A stretch of 64,000 nucleotides of DNA from Magnaporthiopsis rhizophila (lineage: Eukaryota > Ascomycota > Sordariomycetes > Magnaporthales > Magnaporthaceae): contig PYSS01000059.1 of NCBI GenBank assembly GCA_003049465.1, positions 1 through 64,000 of the forward strand, written 5' to 3'. This document shows positions 42,411 to 52,527 of this stretch, piece by piece (the stretch's first letter is position 1; the number at the start of each line of letters is the position of its first letter). The notes beneath the pieces are model-generated. The model saw only the letters and a list, made by a program, of their open reading frames with translations. It made no database searches and had not been told where the DNA came from. Made by a program: the position numbers and the translations under genes.

Positions 42411-43193
42411 TGGGGTTCGCAAGGTGCGTGCATATATGATCGCGAACTGTATATAAACTCGAATCCGATGTCAGTGCCACTGTTTCCGTAATACGACGTG
42501 CCACCCGGGCAAGGCCGAGGGCATCGTCGACGCGATGGCTTCTAGTTTGTATTGGGGCACCGAGACTTGACAGGTTCGTACCAGTAATAATCCCATGTCG
42601 GCATCCGTTTGCCATGAAGAACAATCCAATAAATCGGGAATTGCTTCCAGTCGGCGGCAGAAAGTGTCTTCAGCCAAGCAGCTTCCATCGGTGTTTTGGC
42701 TGGCCCTCTGCAAACAGCCGAGTGTAGCACAGCTCTTCTTGACCGTCCGGCAGGTCCTCGAGGCAGTTCTAGAAGCAACCCAGGCATGCGCGGTCACCAG
42801 CCAAGAAACTACCAGATCCTACGATGATGATCCCTGTCGAGACATGCAGCGAGCGGCATATAAGAATCGGGCCGTCGATTTGCCAGAATCCGAGGGTCCT
42901 TCCGAACGATGCACCTACATAAGCACGGCCCGACTCGCTCTTTCCTTCCTTGCAGGACCTACCCCGCGTTGCCCAGCTGCGCTGATTCGTCGGTTGCCAG
43001 CCAGGAACCAGGAACCAGGAACACGCGCCCATGCGTGCCGAGGAGGCTTAATATCAAACACGACCTCGACTGATAAGTCGCGTGAACCCTGCACAAGAAC
43101 CGCGACACCCAGTTCTTAACGACGGCATACCGCCCTTCTGCACCGGCTTCACTCGCTAGCAAGTCACCAGGGCAGATCGTCCCCATACCCAAG
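42411..43193. other. Intergenic; possible small minus-strand coding fragment
   Basis: Mostly the amidase promoter side, with a TATAAG at about 42859. On the minus strand at about 42542-42700 an open frame reads ADWKQFPIYWIVLHGKRMP and ends soon after; its aromatic-rich composition looks protein-like, but I recognise no family and find no partner exon. Confidence 0.35.
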
Positions 43194-45062
43194 ATGCCGT
43201 CCCCAAATCTCAGCAGCCTGCTTCTGCTGGCGACGTGGCTCTGCGCGGCCCTCGCGGCGCTGCAGCCCAACATCACCGTAAAAGGGAAGCCATTCCCGCG
43301 CTTGATCGACGCCACCCTCGAGGACCTGGCCCGCGGCCTGGAGGAGGGCCTCTTCACCAGCGTCGACCTGGTTATGGCCTATATGGCGCGCATCGACGAG
43401 ACAAACGCACGCTTCCGCGCCGTTACCGAGCTGAACCCCGACGCCGTCGCCATCGCGGCTAAGCTCGACGCGGAGAGAGCCGCGGGCACCACCAGGGGCC
43501 CGCTGCACGGCGTCCCCGTGCTGATAAAGAATAACATCGCCACGGCCGATGCCATGAACAACACGGTCGGGTCGTACGCGCTCCTCGGCGCGACGGTGCC
43601 GCGAGACTCGTTCGTCGCCAGCAAGCTGCGCGCCGCCGGGGCCGTCATCCTAGGCAAGGCCAATATGAGCCAGTGGGCCAACTACCGGAGCAGGAACAGC
43701 ACCAATGGTTGGAGCGCCCACGGTGGCCAGGTCATGGGCGCATACCACGAGCGGCAAGACCCTAGCGTAAGTCTTGTTCATTTTTTTCTGCTCCCTCATC
43801 CTATGGCGCCCCAAGGCCCTTCCATAACCCTTTCATCTAGCCCTATCGGCTGCCATACCAGGCCCAGCGCACAGCTGCTGACACCATGACAGGGCAGCTC
43901 GAGCGGAAGTGCCGTCGCGTCGGCGCTCGGCCTGGCGTGGGCGGCCCTGGGCACCGAGACGGATGGGTCCATCCTGTCGCCTTCGGACGTCGGCAACCTC
44001 GTCGGCATCAAGCCGACAGTTGGCCTGACGTCGCGCGATCTTGTCGTACCTATCAGCGAGCACCAGGACACGGTCGGCCCGATGGCGCGAACGGTGAAGG
44101 ACGCGGCGCGCCTTCTGCAGGCCGTCGCGGGCGTCGATGTCAACGACAACTACACCTCGGCCGTCCCCGGCGGCGACGCCGGCATCCCCAACTACGTGGC
44201 CGCCTGCGACCCGGCCCGAAACGCCTTGCGCGGCGCCCGCATCGGCTTGCCACTCAACGTGCTCGAGATCACCGGGGCGACTAACAGCTCAGACCCGCAG
44301 ATCATCGCGCTCGAAGAAGCCCTGGCGCTCATGGAGGCCGGGGGAGCCACCATCGTCCGGGGTGAGGCCAACTTCACGGCGGCCGCCGAGCAGGGCGCGT
44401 CCGACTCGGAAATGGTGGTGCTCAACGCCGACTTCACCGTCAACCTGGCCGCGTACCTCTCCAAGCTGACGCATAACCCGACGGGCGTGGCGAGCCTCGC
44501 GGACGTGCGGCGCTTCGTACAGTCATACCCTCTGGAGGCGTACCCGGACCGCGACACGGCCATCTGGGACTTTATACTCGACGATCCGCAAGGGTTCAAC
44601 AACACGGACCCGCGCGCCTGGGCTGCATACCAGAAGAACCTGTACTTTGGCGGCGAGGGCGGCCTGGTCGGCTCCATCGAGCGCAACGGCCTCGACGCCG
44701 TGGTGCTGCCGACCGGGATTGCGTCCACGTGGGCGGCCGTCAACGGCGCGCCCGTCGTGACGGTGCCGCTGGGGCATTACCCGGCCGACTGGCACGAGGA
44801 GGAGTCGCAGAGGGGGCTCGTGTTTCACGGGCCCAACATTCCGTTCGTATTACCTGTTGCCATCTCGAGACAAAGGAAGAGAAGAAGAATGCTAACGTCA
44901 AGTGATACGTGCAGATTCGGCATGAGCTTTCTCGGCAAGCACTGGACCGAGGAGAAGTTGATTGCGCTCGCGTACGACTTTGAGCAGCGAACGCATGCCA
45001 GGGACAAGGTTACTCCCATCGTGATCCCAAAGACCGAGTTAGGGGATGTCGCAGGCTTCTAG
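43194..45062 (+). CDS. Secreted amidase (amidase signature family)
   Basis: Hydrolyses an amide bond via a Ser-cisSer-Lys triad. Three exons: 43194-43766, 43893-44842 and 44915-45062; 556 residues. Signal peptide MPSPNLSSLLLLATWLCAALA. Triad and signature: Lys in PVLIKNNI (about 115), the Gly/Ser motif GSSSGSAVA at the start of exon 2, and GTETDGSILSPSD containing the nucleophile Ser. Intron 2 uses a GTTCGT donor with a GCTAAC branch site. The C-terminal exon (FGMSFLGKHWTEEKLIALAYDFEQ) is typical of the fungal glutamyl-tRNA amidotransferase-A-like amidases, which act on diverse small amides; substrate unknown. Potential N-glycosylation sites support secretion. Confidence 0.92.
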
Positions 45063-46244
45063 TGGGAGTCGGGGGCTTGCCCGGGCTTCTTCAGCCCTTA
45101 CTTGAACGACTGGATGGAGATGTGACAAAGAGGGGAGAAGAAACAGAGCTCTTTGGCGAGGCGTAATGGGAGACTGTCTATCCCCGCAAGACGTTCCATC
45201 TGGCTGCGCGGCGTTTTCCCACATGTGGAAGATGATCGAAGCCACAGAAGAGACATATCTGTTGCAATAACAAGAAATCTGACCGAACTACTAGAGCGTT
45301 TCCAGTTCGAGACAAATCGAGTCAGTAAGGGATATTTGCTATAAAAAGGCTAATCTCTGGATAGAGTAGGGTAAACACGCATCTGATCTCGCAACAAACT
45401 TGCCATCTGATCACGCCCGCCTCTCACGCGACCCAACTGCCAAAAACTGCAGCGATCCGAGTCCCGAAGCCAGGCTGCATGACCCGTCCCCTGCCGCAAG
45501 CCCGTCTCGACAAGATCGGCAGTCTGGACCAGATGTCCGCAGAAACAGCTCGTCCATTCTCCCTCTGACGCCAGCTGAGACCTGCAGGTTAAGCTCTGCA
45601 GCAAACCCAATCCTATTTCGAGAAGCCACGGCGACACCGCTACCCCTCTTTTGCGACATGGGACGGGTGGGGAAGAAACAAACATCCAGCGCCGAAGACT
45701 TCCAGATTTGCTAACGGTTGCGATCGGCGGTTCCGACCTACTGAGCCGTCGTGTGTCCGTCAAGATGTCAAGATGTCAAGATGTCATGATGTTTGGACGA
45801 CGTTGACTGACGTGACGCGCGCGCTCACAGACGACCCTGGTCGCCGCATCTGGCGCATCATAGGAGAGGTCGCGCGACACCGGCTCTAGACCTGGAGCGA
45901 CACTTTGGAGCCCCCGCTGCCGACCGGAGGAGCAGTTCGCAACGAAACTCTGCTCGCGTCATGTTCGCCGAGACGATCGGTTGAGATCAGACCTGGTCTA
46001 TTCCGGGGAAAGAACGATTTTCACCTCGCACGAAGAGAGTCGCTGGCCGTTGCGGCGTTCTTGATCAACACTCCCGTCGGGTATAAAAGGGTGAGTTCCA
46101 TAGCCATCGAAAGGAAGGTCTAGCCCATCATCAAGCACTCCTCCAGCTCCGACATCCTTGGCATCTGCGCTTTGCTCTATCGCCCAGCCAACAGCCCGCT
46201 CGCCTTCTGCTCTTACACCAAACTCTCGTACAAACACCGCAACT
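45063..46244. other. Intergenic with a short tandem repeat
   Basis: About 1.2 kb between two secreted-protein genes. It holds an 8-bp tandem repeat GTCAAGAT (three exact and one variant copy, 45759-45790) and a TATAAAA (46082-46088) for the next gene. No gene supported. Confidence 0.5.
46082..46088 (+). promoter_or_regulatory. TATA box of the PEK-repeat protein gene
   Basis: TATAAAAGG about 160 bp above the ATG at 46245. The match is strong and suggests a regulated or highly expressed gene. Confidence 0.55.
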
Positions 46245-47025
46245 ATGCGTCTCACCGGATTCGTCCTGCTCATGGGCACCAGCGCCGTCCTGGCCGTCCC
46301 CATCTCGCAGACCGTCGACGACAGGTAGGTTGTGACGAGGCAAAAGTCAAAAACTCCCTTCCCCAAGACTTTGCTTCATTCGACTGACCCACGACGAACG
46401 GCCCTCCAGCGCCTTGCTCGAAACCCGCAACAACGTGATCGCTCGCGCCCCCCAGGCCGTCTACGTCCCCGCGCCGAGCCTCGCGGCCCTGGTCCCGCGC
46501 CAGTCTCAGAAGCCCGAGAAGCCCGAGCACGAAAAGCCGGAGCCGAAAGAGCCCAAGAAGCCCGAGCATGAGAAGCCCGAGCCTAAGGAGCCCGAGCCTA
46601 AGGAACCTAAGGAGCCTAAGGAGCCTAAGGAGCCTAAGGAGCCTAAGGAGCCTAAGGAGCCTAAGGAGCCTAAGGAACCTAAGGAACCCAAGAAGCCCGA
46701 GCCCAAGGAGCCCGAGCCCAAGGAGCCTAAGGAACCTAAGGAACCTAAGGAGCCCAAGGAGCCCGAGGAGCCCGAGATGCCCGAGAGGCCGGAGCCCATG
46801 GAGCCCCACCTGCCGTTCCCGTTCCCGGCGCCGGCGCCGCTGCCGGTGCCGGTGCCGGTCCCGTTCCCGGTCCCGGGCAAGCCGCTGCCGGTCCCGTTCC
46901 CTAGGCCCGAGTTCCCCGGCCCGCACGGTCCCGGCAAGGGTGGCGATGGTGGTGAGGGTGGCGAGGAGGGTGGCAAGAAGGGCGGTGGCGAGGATGAGGA
47001 GGAGGGACTGGTCTCGCAGGCGTGA
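46245..47025 (+). CDS. Secreted Pro/Glu/Lys-rich repeat protein
   Basis: 231 residues from two exons, 46245-46324 and 46410-47025 (GTAGGT donor, CTCCAG acceptor, phase kept). Signal peptide MRLTGFVLLMGTSAVLAVP. After a short region (NNVIARAPQAVYVPAP) comes about 100 residues of Lys-Glu-Pro triplets, encoded by a near-perfect 9-bp repeat (AAGGAGCCT type), then a Pro-Val/Pro-Phe-rich stretch (PVPVPVPFPVPG), and a Gly-rich acidic tail (KGGDGGEGGEEGGKKGGGED). No cysteines. The charged Pro-rich rod suggests a cell-wall or extracellular structural protein; no enzymatic role. The repeat is likely to vary in length between strains. Confidence 0.85.
46585..46690 (+). repeat. 9-bp tandem repeat coding for Lys-Glu-Pro
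   Basis: About a dozen copies of AAGGAGCCT with occasional AAGGAACCT or GAGCCCGAG-type variants, in frame within the PEK-repeat gene. Similar triplets continue less perfectly to about 46780. Confidence 0.9.
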
Positions 47026-47326
47026 ATGTTGAATGGCTGCTCTTGTCTTGATGTCGAGCTGAAGAGGGGATTGAATGGGCGGGGTTTTAATGGGCAGACG
47101 GTGGAGAGACGTGTTTGTAGGAGCTTTCCGGGTGTTTTTGCACAGAGACAACTTATTTTCCAAAATCACTTGCAAAAAGCCGCTGTTCCACATGCCACTG
47201 CTCAAAACACCCTTGATATTCTTATACATCAAGTAGGTACATACCATACAAGGGTACAGAGTTGGCCATGATCGCGTAAGGTTAGTTATCTCATCGAGGC
47301 AAAAAAAAAAAAGAAACCCGTCGAGC
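47026..47326. other. Intergenic between convergent genes
   Basis: Shared 3' flank of the PEK-repeat gene and the S28 peptidase. No further feature than an A run (about 47301-47311). Confidence 0.5.
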
Positions 47327-48988
47327 CTACCGCGTCATCCCCTGCTTCGCCTTCCACTGATCCAGCCAGCCCTGCACAAACGTCACGATCTGCGCCTGGG
47401 CATCCACCACGGCAGGCGGGGGAAATTTCCCAGGCACCGTCTCGTTGGGGAAAGCGCCGTTCTCGTCCCAGTGGTGGACGGCGTCGGGGATCAGAATGAC
47501 AGGCTCGTCGGGCGTCGAGTTTCGCGCGGGCAGGCCGATGGCCTGCACGCCAGCGGCGCGCCAGGGGTCCCACTCGCCGTCGAGGAAGGCGAGGCGCGGG
47601 TGGCGGATGTCGAAGCCGCCGTACCTGTTGATGCGCTCGACGTCGGCCTGGGCGCCGCTCGTCATGTTGAAGTAGATGCGGCACCGCCAGGACGCGCGCT
47701 CGAGCGTTATCTGACGCGACACTAGCGGGAGCCGGTCCGCGGGAACGCCGCTGCCCGTCATCAGGTAGCCCCACTCGGTGCAGACCTGGTAGCGCCACAG
47801 GCGGTCCGTGACCGACAGGTCCACCTTGTCGCCCTTTTTCGGGTCGTGCGTGCCCCAGCAGTCGTCCTGGGTGCGGTTGGGACCACACTGCGGCAGGGTC
47901 TTGAGGCCGACGTAGCCGATGTAGTTGAGGAACCGGTTCTCGAGGCTCGCGTTCAGCTCCTCCTCGTACCCGCCCAACCTGATCAGCTCCCGCACGAGGG
48001 AGCGCTTGGACTCGGTGGCGGCTGGGTACAGCACCGTCTCGGCCGACACGTTCTTGCAGTAGTTGAAAAACTCGTCCGAGCCGGCCGCGGGGTCCCAGTT
48101 GTACTTTTGCAGCTCGCTGATGCCGTCGTTGATGGCGACGGCAAAGTCGTCGTTGTACGTGATGTTGGGCATGCCAAAGGCCGCCTTGAGACGCTGCACC
48201 TGCGCATCGTCGTCGGCCCGCCCCGTCAGGATGTTGTCGACGATGTGCGTCAGCTTCCGCGTCGACTCGATGCACGCGGGCGGGCCGAAGAGCGCGGCCG
48301 CCTCGTAGTACTGCCAGTAGTCCCAGATGGCCTTGGGCACGCCCGATGACGAGACCGCTCCCCAGAAGATGTCCGGGTACACTTTGCGCAGAAAGGCGAC
48401 GAAGGCGCCGGCGTATGAGCCGCCGTAGGCGATCCAGGGCGTGACGTCGGGGCTCAGGTTCGCGCTCTCGAGCCCGGGGAACTTGACGTTCTTGGCAAAG
48501 TAGGCGGTGTCGGCCAGGGCCTGCTCGGTGGTCAGGAAACGCAGGTTTTCGGTGCTGAAGTCGCTGGTCGGGACGCTGGTGCCGTAGTAGCGGTGCTCCA
48601 GCACCACGCCGAGGCCGCCTGTGGCCTTGGCCAGGATGTTGACGATGCCCTTTTGCAGGTACGCCAGCCGCGGGACGCCGTTCAGCTCGCCGGCGCTGAG
48701 CATGATGACGGGCCCACCCGGCTTGTAGTACTGGGCGTCGAACCAATACCGCAGCTGGAACGTGCCGTCCGAGTGCGGCTCATACCTGCTGTCGTTGTGG
48801 TAGTGGTCGATGGGCACCGAGAGGTTGTGTTCCTGGAACAATATCTGCAACGGGTCGGGCGCCTGCCTGCGGGCCAACGTAGACCTCAGGGCCTCCTCGG
48901 CGAGGGGTGAAAGCGGAAGGGGCTGGAAGGCCTGGGCCACGGCGAGCAGGGTGGCGGCAGCGAGGCCGATGCTCCGGAACGAAACCAT
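47327..48988 (-). CDS. Secreted serine peptidase, family S28 (prolyl carboxypeptidase-like)
   Basis: Cleaves Pro-Xaa bonds at peptide ends; acidic extracellular or vacuolar enzymes of this family are common in Pezizomycotina. Intact single exon of 553 residues; start at MVSFRSIGLAAATLLAVAQA, a clear signal peptide, in preference to an upstream in-frame ATG at 49078 that would hide it. Likely propeptide to about residue 40 (ARRQAPDP). Catalytic residues: Ser in YGGSYAGAF (about 188), Asp in DGEWDPWR (about 471) and His in VHHWDENGAF (about 506). Oxyanion and substrate region LEHRYYGTS. Several N-glycosylation sequons. Core promoter TATATAAA at 49059-49066. Confidence 0.95.
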   Translation of the reverse strand: MVSFRSIGLAAATLLAVAQAFQPLPLSPLAEEALRSTLARRQAPDPLQILFQEHNLSVPIDHYHNDSRYEPHSDGTFQLRYWFDAQYYKPGGPVIMLSAGELNGVPRLAYLQKGIVNILAKATGGLGVVLEHRYYGTSVPTSDFSTENLRFLTTEQALADTAYFAKNVKFPGLESANLSPDVTPWIAYGGSYAGAFVAFLRKVYPDIFWGAVSSSGVPKAIWDYWQYYEAAALFGPPACIESTRKLTHIVDNILTGRADDDAQVQRLKAAFGMPNITYNDDFAVAINDGISELQKYNWDPAAGSDEFFNYCKNVSAETVLYPAATESKRSLVRELIRLGGYEEELNASLENRFLNYIGYVGLKTLPQCGPNRTQDDCWGTHDPKKGDKVDLSVTDRLWRYQVCTEWGYLMTGSGVPADRLPLVSRQITLERASWRCRIYFNMTSGAQADVERINRYGGFDIRHPRLAFLDGEWDPWRAAGVQAIGLPARNSTPDEPVILIPDAVHHWDENGAFPNETVPGKFPPPAVVDAQAQIVTFVQGWLDQWKAKQGMTR

Positions 48989-50111
48989 TGCGGCACGGGA
49001 GAGGGAGTGAGGAGCAAAGACGAACGTAGAAGGCCAAGGGCTTATGTGTGAGCGGGTCTTTATATACATATTTAACATGTCTTCTGATTCATTCGCAGGG
49101 CCAGCGCGGGAAACCTTCCTTGCATGACTTCATTTTTTTTTTTTTTTTCTTTTTTCTCTGTGCATGGCGGCGGCGACTCGCGTTTCCGGGGATGCCGTAC
49201 AAGGCTGAACCTGATCATGCCGGGCCCGGCCTGCTGGGAAATGCGGCATGATAGCTCAAGGCGGAAGGTGGTAGCGGACAGCGCGGCAATACGGAGATTG
49301 CGGGCACCCCTGTCGGGACTGGAGTCCGGGCAGAAAACGGAATTCCTCGCTCGGTGGTGCTTGCGAGGCGATAGAGGGGCCCCAGCTTGGCCAGGGGCCG
49401 AGTGGTCCTGACCCCAAGGGACGGGGAGCTTCCCGTGGGCCCAAACTCCAAGGCCCACAAAGGACAAGGGGGGGTGGCAACAAAGAAGGAAAAGGGAAAT
49501 AAATGCAGCACGCGGGGGTCGAATCCAGCTGCGACAGCGCTAGGGACGCTGGCTCGGATGTTTGTTGGCGACTGACTTTTTGCTTTTTCTCCCTTTGTCT
49601 CCTTCTTTCTTTGTTATCAAATCCCGAGATCGCCAGGCCCACACCACCTGCGCACCAACACCCCATCCACAATCAGCGCTTGCCCCTTGCCTCCCGTGCC
49701 TCCCTAGACTGATCCTCACACTTCTGTCAATCCCACCATTCGGCAAGGCTCCGGTGAAAAGGAAAAGGGCTTAGGCCGAGGGCCATACATGCCACTAAGT
49801 GCCTAGATAGCAACAAGGAAAGCTCACTCGCCAGGAAGACGCCCAAGGTGCCACACCCACTCAGCCCTAGGCCCAAGCTAAGTGACAGATGGCTGGAGCC
49901 CAACTTAGGGCCGGGCTGCTTGGCACTGGCTTGTCTGCCCTTAGCCTTCCTAGGTCTAGTGACCGGCTTCCCGCTGTCAACTGTGCCTAGTTCCCGCTGC
50001 CTTAACTTGCTCCCGTTCCCTCGCCACTGGCTCCCATTGCCTGCTAGTCGATAATCCGTGTCTTTGCCTCTCGGCGATGGAGGAGCATCATCACTGTAGG
50101 ATCCCTTCAAA
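48989..50111. other. Intergenic, no supported gene
   Basis: Divergent promoter region between the S28 peptidase and the 7TM gene. It holds a minus-strand TATATAAA (49059-49066), a T-rich run (about 49132-49158) and, at 49790-50060, several CCTAGG/TGCCTAG motifs without clear periodicity. ORFs show no domains. Confidence 0.5.
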
Positions 50112-51990
50112 ATGCCCTCGGTGATCGGATATCGGGACGACTGGGTGATCGAGTCATGGCTGTATTTCTCCTCGACCTTGTCTGGCGTCGTTGTGGCGCT
50201 TGCCGCGCTGCGTGTCTATGTGGCAAGGTCTGTCGTGCGGAGGTGGTCCAGGGACGACGGTATGGCTTCCCTGTTGGAGACATCACGAGCTAGGTGAGGT
50301 ATGCCATACGCTGACAATCGGAACTCTCTTCCATCTGCTAGCTTTCATGTTGTTGGCCCTGGTAGGTCACAGTCTCAGAGGCAAGACATGGGAGTCCAGC
50401 CCAACCTCTCACATTAGTTGGGCGACAGAACTGACCAGCAGCAAAGTCGATCGCCTTCGTCTGTGGGATCGTACAAGCTCTAGGTAGGTTCGTTGCCTCT
50501 CTGTCTTTGCCCATTCCCGAGGGCTGCCAGCTTGCGGGAGTCTAACGCTCGAGATACGACCATAGGGGCCAAATTTGCAAAGGACATCATGAGCGGCCGG
50601 CAACAAATCGCAAACGTACTCGACTATGGAAAGGTCAGCCAACTCCCGGATCACCATGTCTCTCTCTTGGGGGCCCGTACCAGGTGCTTACCTACCAGAT
50701 CTGCCTTGGTCTAGTTGCACGGCATGGTGGGCATTCCGACTTATGCCTTGGCGACGGCCCTGGCCAAATGCGCCATCGTCTTCTACCTCGTCCGCCTGGC
50801 CGTCTCGCGCAAGATCCGCGTGGTCGCCTACGCCGTCATTGTTCTCGCCGTCGCCCAGTGCCTGGCCGTATCGGCGAGCGCCGTCGCATGCTCAGCCAGC
50901 CTGAATGACGTCGTCAGCCTGATATTTTCGCAAGTGAACCCGGAGGGATATCCCGCTTGCGCCGGGGCCAGCTTCGTGTGGGTCACTACCGCCTTTATCA
51001 ACTCGTTCACCGATTTGATCCTGCTGGTGCTGCCGCTCTGGATTCTCCAGCCACTTCGCGCGCGGTGGGAGAAGAAGTTGGCCATCACGGGTGTTCTCAT
51101 GGGCGGCGGCTTGTAAGTTGTGTCTTTAGGGAGCTACCCGTCTCTCTGGGCATCGCTTGCCGCCTTTTCCGCAAACACGGTACCCGGGCTGACAAGAGCG
51201 CGCCAACACCACCGGCAGCGTTTTTGGCGTGAGCATATACCGCGCCTACCAGGCATTTGCACTCTCTCGCCAAGGAGACATATACAACCAGTGGACCATG
51301 ACGGCGCTCTGGTGGTGAGCCACGCACAGCCCCCATTCCATTGTTTCGCCAACATGACGTTTCCACCACCACCACCACAAGGTACTGACGCAAAAATCTC
51401 CCTCGGCCAGCATCATCGAGCTGCTCTTCGGCCTCATCTTCGCGTGTTTCCCCACCGCCAAGGCGCTGTATAACCACATCCGGAACCCCGGTCGCTCCGG
51501 CCGCTCCCTCCGCACCGTCAGGCTCCGTACGCTCACGCAGCCGGCCACGACCGGCTTCCCGTCCAATATTGCCCACGGGGGTGGGGGTGTCGCCAGGCTC
51601 GGTAGTTTGGACGGGACGACGGCAGCATACACGGAGGCATACACCCCAGCGAGCACAGCCACAGCAATAGACACAACAACCACGACTACTACTACTACGG
51701 CTACTACGACAACCAAGACTGCGAAGCATAGCCCCTGGCACTGTTCAGACGTCGCCCTGACCCCGCCAGGACGGGCACGCGTCCTCGCAGAGACGGGATG
51801 CAGCGCCTGCGGCGGGGAGTGCGGCGGGTGCGAGGCGTCGTGCTTGGGCCCAGCCCGCCTGTCCCTGAGCATCACGGTCAAGGAGGAGTCGGCCCTGCAA
51901 CACGACGCCATGTGGGGCGGCGAGAGTGCGAATGGACCGCGTCCTTTCGCCGTGACACCCGATCAGACCATAAGCGAGACGCGCTGGTAG
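50112..51990 (+). CDS. Rhodopsin-like (PTH11-type) 7TM membrane protein
   Basis: 448 residues assembled from seven exons: 50112-50259, 50342-50361, 50447-50483, 50566-50633, 50715-51112, 51219-51314 and 51411-51990; all phases agree. Exons 2 and 3 are only 20 and 37 bp and are the least certain. Membrane helices appear in order: SWLYFSSTLSGVVVALAALR, AFMLLAL, IAFVCGIVQAL, TALAKCAIVFYLVRLAV, VVAYAVIVLAVAQCLAV, FVWVTTAFINSFTDLILLVL, ITGVLMGGG and CIIELLFGLIFACFPTA. This is the layout of the fungal integral-membrane rhodopsin-domain family (no retinal-binding Lys expected). The 160-residue cytosolic tail has a Thr run (about 51675-51715) and a Cys-rich motif CSACGGECGGCEASC. Ligand unknown. Confidence 0.8.
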
Positions 51991-52527
51991 CCGTGGCTAT
52001 GGACTTGCCCGGGCTGGCTCGTAGAGAAATTCGGGCCTGGCGAGAGTTTGTTGCTGGGTGGGAATACGGGACCCCTAGAGCACAATGGATGGCTTGGTCG
52101 GGGAGTAATGATTGTGAGCGGATATACCGCCATAGACCAAGCGTGTTTACATACCTACCTATACATACATAGATTAATTGAAAGGCCCCGGCACTACTGC
52201 AGTTAAGCCAAGGGTTGCGGGGGTGACCATTGAAGGTGGGACTCGCAGCTCAAGCTCAATGTCAAGCCTCATGAAGCTTCGACATTTGTTGCTCCCTTTT
52301 GCGTCTTCATTTTCCCGCCGCTTGGTGGAGCTCCGAGCTGTGTCCTGGGGATCCCTGAAATCAGCGCAAGGCGCTAGACAGGCGGACCGTTTTGTGGCTT
52401 GCATTGCTCATTTGCCGCAGGAACGCCTTCAACTCCTGGCCGGATGCGCCAGCCCTCAGCTTCGCGGCTGACACAGCCAAGCCCTCCAAGCAAGCGCTGT
52501 GGCTGCCGCGACGGTGATTGAGAATCA
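51991..52527. other. Intergenic, no supported gene
   Basis: Between the 7TM gene and the ankyrin-CorA gene, same strand. Contains TACCTACCTATACATACATA-like steps (about 52150-52170) and nothing else. Confidence 0.5.

Noticed and set aside
47286..48746. Minus-strand open frame of 486 codons overlapping the S28 peptidase in another frame
   Set aside because: Arg/Pro/Ala-rich shadow frame without any motif; the S28 frame has signal peptide and triad.
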